64,000 bases of DNA from Flavobacteriaceae bacterium UBA7684. Lineage in GTDB: Bacteria; Bacteroidota; Bacteroidia; Flavobacteriales; Flavobacteriaceae. Below, piece by piece: positions 61,043-64,000 of this stretch; the stretch's first letter is position 1, and each line of letters begins with the position of its first letter. The stretch is from assembly GCA_002482885.1 (NCBI GenBank), contig DLGW01000020.1, forward strand, positions 1,409 through 65,408, given 5' to 3'. The translations under genes and the position numbers were made by a program. Under the pieces are notes generated by a model. The model worked only from the letters and a program-made list of their open reading frames with translations. It was not told the DNA's origin and did no database searches.

Positions 61043-61201
61043 TTAAAAATTAATAGGTTTAATTTTTACAATTTTGTTGTCGCGTAAAATAACGAGCTCA
61101 CTATTTTTGGATTTCTTGAATTCTAGTAATTTTTCATATACTTTTTCAAGTCCTTTTAATATTTTATTTTTTTCTTCAATTTGAATTTCAATTGTTGTCA
61201 T
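61043..61201 (-). CDS. 52-residue partner of the zeta-like kinase (candidate antitoxin)
   Basis: A 52-codon gene with ATG at 61201 overlapping the end of the kinase gene by 14 bases, implying coupled translation. The protein has a charged amphipathic helix (EEKNKILKGLEKVYEKLLEF) and a short beta-like end (SELVILRDNKIVKIKPINF). The pattern 'L.V.RDNK.V.I.P' resembles the small AbrB/Phd-like partner proteins beside toxins, but I cannot assign a family. Because classic epsilon antitoxins lie upstream of zeta, the downstream order here is notable. Confidence 0.65.
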   Translation of the reverse strand: MTTIEIQIEEKNKILKGLEKVYEKLLEFKKSKNSELVILRDNKIVKIKPINF

Positions 61202-61772
61202 AATAATTTTTTAAAAGGTTAAATTTTTGTGAGTTTACAATATTCAACAAACTATCGATTTGTTTTTCGGCTAATAATTCGTGTTGACCTTCTGAATTGT
61301 CAAAAATTAAAGCCCCATCAACTATCGGGAGATAAATATCAAATAAGTTTTTAATTCCTTTTATATATCTTCTTTCTATAACTTCTGGTTGAATGTTGTG
61401 TCCGCCTTCCGAGACTCTTATTTTTACGCGCTCTTTAGCCAATTCTATATTTTGAAGCCAAAAAAATAACAATGTGATTCGATATCCTTTTTGTTTTGCT
61501 TCGATAATTTTATTCTTATAACTTTTTGTAGACAATGTTGTTTCGAATGCGAAATTTTCGTTTTCCGAAAGTAATTCTTTAATCCTGTTAAGCATTATTC
61601 GTCCTGCTTCAAATGATACTTTTTCGGGCTGAAAAGGAGATAATCCTTTTGCAATCTCATCTGCATTGACAAATTCTTTACAATCTAAAATCTCCGGTAA
61701 AATCGTATAAGAAGCAGTGGTTTTACCTGCTCCGTTACACCCTGCAATTATGTATAGTTTCTTATCAGACAT
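61188..61772 (-). CDS. Zeta-toxin-like P-loop kinase
   Basis: The 194-residue protein matches zeta-toxin-family kinases. The P-loop is GCNGAGKT at 11-18, followed by FVNADEIAKGLSPFQPEKVS (the conserved Asn-Ala-Asp after strand 2), FAFETTLS at about 74-81, and basic residues in RVSEGGHNIQPEVIERRYI that match the lid and substrate-phosphate region. Zeta toxins phosphorylate UDP-GlcNAc and block wall synthesis; whether this one does so cannot be read, and many family members are of unknown activity. It is translationally coupled to the small gene at 61043-61201 and is bounded by 24-bp direct repeats. Confidence 0.82.
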   Translation of the reverse strand: MSDKKLYIIAGCNGAGKTTASYTILPEILDCKEFVNADEIAKGLSPFQPEKVSFEAGRIMLNRIKELLSENENFAFETTLSTKSYKNKIIEAKQKGYRITLLFFWLQNIELAKERVKIRVSEGGHNIQPEVIERRYIKGIKNLFDIYLPIVDGALIFDNSEGQHELLAEKQIDSLLNIVNSQKFNLLKNYYDNN

Positions 61773-61815
61773 ACTTGCAAATTTACAAATATTATTAACA
61801 TACTTTTCTTAAAAT

Positions 61816-61839
61816 AAAAGCGTGTTTTTTTGTGTTAGC
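61816..61839 (+). repeat. 24-bp direct repeat, right copy
   Basis: Identical to 60953-60976 over 24 bases and continuing as a weaker match into the dispersed repeat at 61834. Confidence 0.8.
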
Positions 61840-61910
61840 GGTAGAGCCAAGTACCGTGTACAGGTGAAAACGAGACCTGATTCGCTTTAGCGAAGAAGGG
61901 AACACCCAAG
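61834..61910 (-). repeat. Dispersed intergenic repeat, GGGCGTTCCC family (copy 5)
   Basis: GTTAGCGGTAGAGCC at one end and GGGAACACCCAAG at the other match 7875-7953, including the internal TTCGCTTTAGCGAA palindrome and the following GTTTAATC-TGAATT-GTTTAATT tail. Confidence 0.78.
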
Positions 61911-61990
61911 TTTGTTTAATCGTGAATTTGTTTAATTGTTTAATGGGATTTGAAATTCTTTCAACTAAAAACAAACCTCATTTAAGAGCA

Positions 61991-62614
61991 TTACCGATAA
62001 AATTGTTCTGTAATATAAAAAACGGTATCAATAAAGTATAAATTATCCTGAAAAGTCAATACGTTTTCATCGTGTAAATCTTCAATGATGATTCCTAAAT
62101 CCGAATGATAGTAATCGTTATTCTTGGTGTTTTTAAAGCCATTTTCATTTAGAAAATTTTTTACATTTTCCAATTCGGTAACTTGGTCTGCCTTTACAAA
62201 AGCCTGTTCAACAACGGCATACAAAACATCTTCGGATTCATAAAAACCCACTAACTGATAAGCCGTGTCTGGAAAAAAGTAATTGTTTAAAAGCAGATTA
62301 TTGAAATAATCTTCCCACGATAAATAATAAATGGAATCATTGAGTTTGAAAACTCGAAATTCATTATGAAGGTAAACTTTTTGTTCTGCACCACTAGAAA
62401 CAAAAGTGGTAATGTCAATTTCAGTATTCCAAAAATGGTTTTGATTGCAGTATTGCTTTATGCTCTCTGCTTCTTCACATTTGATTTGCTTGCTTGATTT
62501 AAGCGAATCGCTTGTGCTTTTGCTTCTTCTAAGGTAACGGGTAATTGCTTGGATAGCATCTCCATGCCTAACTTGGCTCTTTCCTGAAATGATATTTTGT
62601 AATTCATTTTTCAT
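61991..62614 (-). CDS. Protein-kinase-fold protein of the polyvalent-protein kinase type
   Basis: The 207-residue protein looks like a reduced kinase of the group described in phage and plasmid polyvalent proteins. A glycine-containing loop SSGAEQKVYL (about 73-82) is followed by a lysine in FRVFKLND (K90), then by a catalytic-loop-like LHDENVL (180-186) and FIDTVF (195-199) in the DFG position. The basic N-terminus (GKSQVRHGDAIQAITRYLRR) is common in such proteins. Substrate is unknown, and it may be inactive. It lies alone between the zeta-like cassette and xth and is AT-rich, in keeping with an acquired gene. Confidence 0.7.
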   Translation of the reverse strand: MKNELQNIISGKSQVRHGDAIQAITRYLRRSKSTSDSLKSSKQIKCEEAESIKQYCNQNHFWNTEIDITTFVSSGAEQKVYLHNEFRVFKLNDSIYYLSWEDYFNNLLLNNYFFPDTAYQLVGFYESEDVLYAVVEQAFVKADQVTELENVKNFLNENGFKNTKNNDYYHSDLGIIIEDLHDENVLTFQDNLYFIDTVFYITEQFYR

Positions 62615-62725
62615 AAAAGTTTATGTTACAAATGTAAAGCATTATTTTTCAAAATCTAAATGTCCTAATCATTAACCCGATTAAACAAAAATATTTTACT
62701 TTTAGCGCTTGTAAATTTTTTTAAA

Positions 62726-63487
62726 ATGAAAATTATATCCTACAACGTAAACGGAATCAGGGCGGCTATTACCAAAGGTTTTTTAGAATGGTTGCAACAA
62801 GAAGATCCCGATGTGATTTGTTTGCAAGAGATTAAAGCGACTAAAGACCAAATTCCGTTGTTGGAGTTTGATAGTATTGGGTATCCGTATCATTATTGGT
62901 TTTCGGCTCAAAAAAAAGGATATAGTGGGGTAGCGATTTTGTGTAAAAAAGAGCCGAAAAATGTGGTGTATGGCACGGGGATTCCGCACATGGATTTTGA
63001 AGGCAGAAATTTACGTGTTGATTTTGACGATGTTTCGGTGATGAGTTTGTATTTGCCTTCGGGAACCAACATAGACCGTTTGGATCATAAGTTTATGTAT
63101 ATGGATGATTTTCACCAGTATATTAATGAATTGAAAAAAGAAATTCCGAATTTAATTATCGGGGGCGATTATAATATTTGTCATCAGGCGATTGATATTC
63201 ACGACCCGATTCGTAATGCCAATGTTTCGGGTTTTTTACCCGAAGAACGTCGTTGGTTAGATGGATTTATGAAAAGTGGTTTTATAGATTCGCTTAGGGT
63301 TTTTAATCCGCATCCACATCAGTACAGTTGGTGGAGCTACCGTGCCAATGCCCGTGAAAACAACAAGGGTTGGCGAATTGATTATCATTTGGTGAGTGAT
63401 TCTTTGATGCCTAGATTAAAAAGTGCTGGAATTTTACCTCATGTAAAACATTCGGATCATTGCCCGATTGTGGTGGAGATAGAATAA
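62726..63487 (+). CDS. xth: Exodeoxyribonuclease III
   Basis: Xth is the AP endonuclease/3'-5' exonuclease of base-excision repair. The 253 residues of the EEP fold include SYNVNGIRAAITKGF with N7, metal ligand E35 in ICLQEIKA, IIGGDYNICHQAIDIHDP with the catalytic Asp and Asn, and the C-terminal HSDHCPIVVEI with the Asp-His pair. Length is normal. It starts the backbone again after the accessory zone and is probably monocistronic. Confidence 0.97.
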   Translation: MKIISYNVNGIRAAITKGFLEWLQQEDPDVICLQEIKATKDQIPLLEFDSIGYPYHYWFSAQKKGYSGVAILCKKEPKNVVYGTGIPHMDFEGRNLRVDFDDVSVMSLYLPSGTNIDRLDHKFMYMDDFHQYINELKKEIPNLIIGGDYNICHQAIDIHDPIRNANVSGFLPEERRWLDGFMKSGFIDSLRVFNPHPHQYSWWSYRANARENNKGWRIDYHLVSDSLMPRLKSAGILPHVKHSDHCPIVVEIE

Positions 63488-63503
63488 TGGGGCGTTCAAG
63501 GAA

Positions 63504-63887
63504 TTACAGAATCAATTGACTTTTAATTCGTTCGATTAACATCGTCATGATTCTTTTGTTCAAATTAGCTGCGTTTAAAACATAAAATTGGTATTCTTCC
63601 AACGTAAAAATTCCAAGGATTATTCCCTTTAATTCATGTTTGAACTTCATGTCTTTTTGAATCGCATTTTCCAGGCTCAATAACTTATGAGCTACGGAAA
63701 GGTTGTCAAAATCGATTTTATTTTGTTTCAGATAACTTTGAAACATCGCCAATATCAATTCGTTTTGAAGTTTCAAAATAGGTCTCAGTACTTGGTTTTG
63801 AAAAACCTCTTCGGCAGAAGAATGTTCGGAAACTTTACCTAAAGTTTCTCCTCTGAAATTTTTGATTAATTCGGTTCTTGGGGTCAT
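63504..63887 (-). CDS. Conserved hypothetical protein
   Basis: The 127-residue protein is all-helical with no signal peptide: TPRTELIKNFRGETLGKVS, then EEVFQNQVLRPILKLQNELI, and LKGIILGIFTLEEYQFYVL. I recall close relatives in Flavobacteriia, sometimes labelled glyoxalase, a name the sequence does not support: no glyoxalase metal motif is visible. Function unknown. It converges with xth (16 bases apart). Confidence 0.7.
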   Translation of the reverse strand: MTPRTELIKNFRGETLGKVSEHSSAEEVFQNQVLRPILKLQNELILAMFQSYLKQNKIDFDNLSVAHKLLSLENAIQKDMKFKHELKGIILGIFTLEEYQFYVLNAANLNKRIMTMLIERIKSQLIL

Positions 63888-64000
63888 TTTGTTTTATGGT
63901 TTTAGTTTCTGTTTCTTGTATTTTCATTTGATGCAATAACTGAATTAAAATCTAATTCTTGTTCTTGAAAGATGTTTTTTAAGCTGGGGATTCATGCGCT
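63888..64000. other. Window end, no supported gene
   Basis: The 113 bases after the last gene hold short open frames on the minus strand (for example 29 codons ending near 63911 without a start), but nothing that can be assigned. A gene entering from beyond 64000 is possible. Confidence 0.4.

Noticed and set aside
63888..64000. Partial gene on the minus strand at the right edge
   Set aside because: Frames of fewer than 30 codons with no family resemblance cannot be supported.

Overview
The window is a 64 kb stretch of an AT-rich chromosome from a member of the Bacteroidota, almost certainly family Flavobacteriaceae. Evidence: the gliding-motility genes gldB and gldC, a type IX secretion C-terminal domain remnant, a TonB-dependent receptor with a carboxypeptidase-regulatory-like N-terminus, a cyclophilin-FKBP fusion, a dcw cluster without murF or ddl, translation starts without clear Shine-Dalgarno sites, and many -7 boxes of the Bacteroidota type TAnnTTTG. 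No species is claimed.

Layout. 1-5.6 kb: end of a tRNA gene, mutS, hemW, an MmcQ/YjbR protein and a glycosyltransferase. 5.6-8.3 kb: an accessory block (membrane protein, DUF4143-type ATPase, three tandem palindromes, dispersed repeats) bounded by a duplicated tail of the glycosyltransferase gene. 8.3-11.5 kb: an outer-membrane metal-uptake group (HYC_CC_PP-like protein, TonB receptor, HMA protein). 11.6-23.8 kb: leuA, a conserved hypothetical gene, comM, a HigBA-like toxin-antitoxin pair, trmD, a PPIase fusion, miaE, ahcY, gldBC, engB and a hydrolase. 24.0-40.3 kb: the dcw cell-wall and division cluster in the order mraZ-rsmH-ftsL-ftsI-murE-mraY-murD-ftsW-murG-murC-ftsQ-ftsA-ftsZ, followed by a GatB/YqeY gene and tRNA-Arg, with an array of MraZ-type boxes in front. 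40.4-47.4 kb: an Rrf2 regulator divergent from an assimilatory sulfate-reduction operon (cysH, cysD, cysN, sulfite reductase fused to a HEPN-like tail, flavin reductase, ferredoxin). 47.5-51.6 kb: a RhuM-type cassette with a decayed partner, then polA. 51.6-58.0 kb: gcvP and a very large outer-membrane protein. 58.0-62.6 kb: a second accessory zone with a GIY-YIG protein carrying nine ~52-residue repeats, a HEPN-like protein, a T9SS-domain fossil, a zeta-toxin-like kinase overlapped by a 52-codon gene, and a kinase-fold protein. 62.7-64 kb: xth and a conserved hypothetical gene.

How it fits together. The backbone is housekeeping: mismatch repair, lipid II synthesis and septation, sulfate-to-sulfide reduction, glycine cleavage and DNA polymerase I. 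Accessory genes sit in pockets between these. Three pockets (5.5-8.1 kb, 47.6-48.7 kb, 60.95-61.84 kb) are bounded by direct repeats of 76, 20 and 24 bp that copy flanking sequence, and none contains a visible recombinase. Several dispersed repeat families lie between genes, and one has landed twice, in frame, inside polA. The most unusual candidates are the GIY-YIG/52-residue-repeat protein with its HEPN neighbour, the zeta-like kinase with its small overlapping partner, the triple 34-bp palindrome upstream of the ATPase, and the HEPN-like tail on sulfite reductase.

All family assignments were made by reading the translated sequence; no database search was run.
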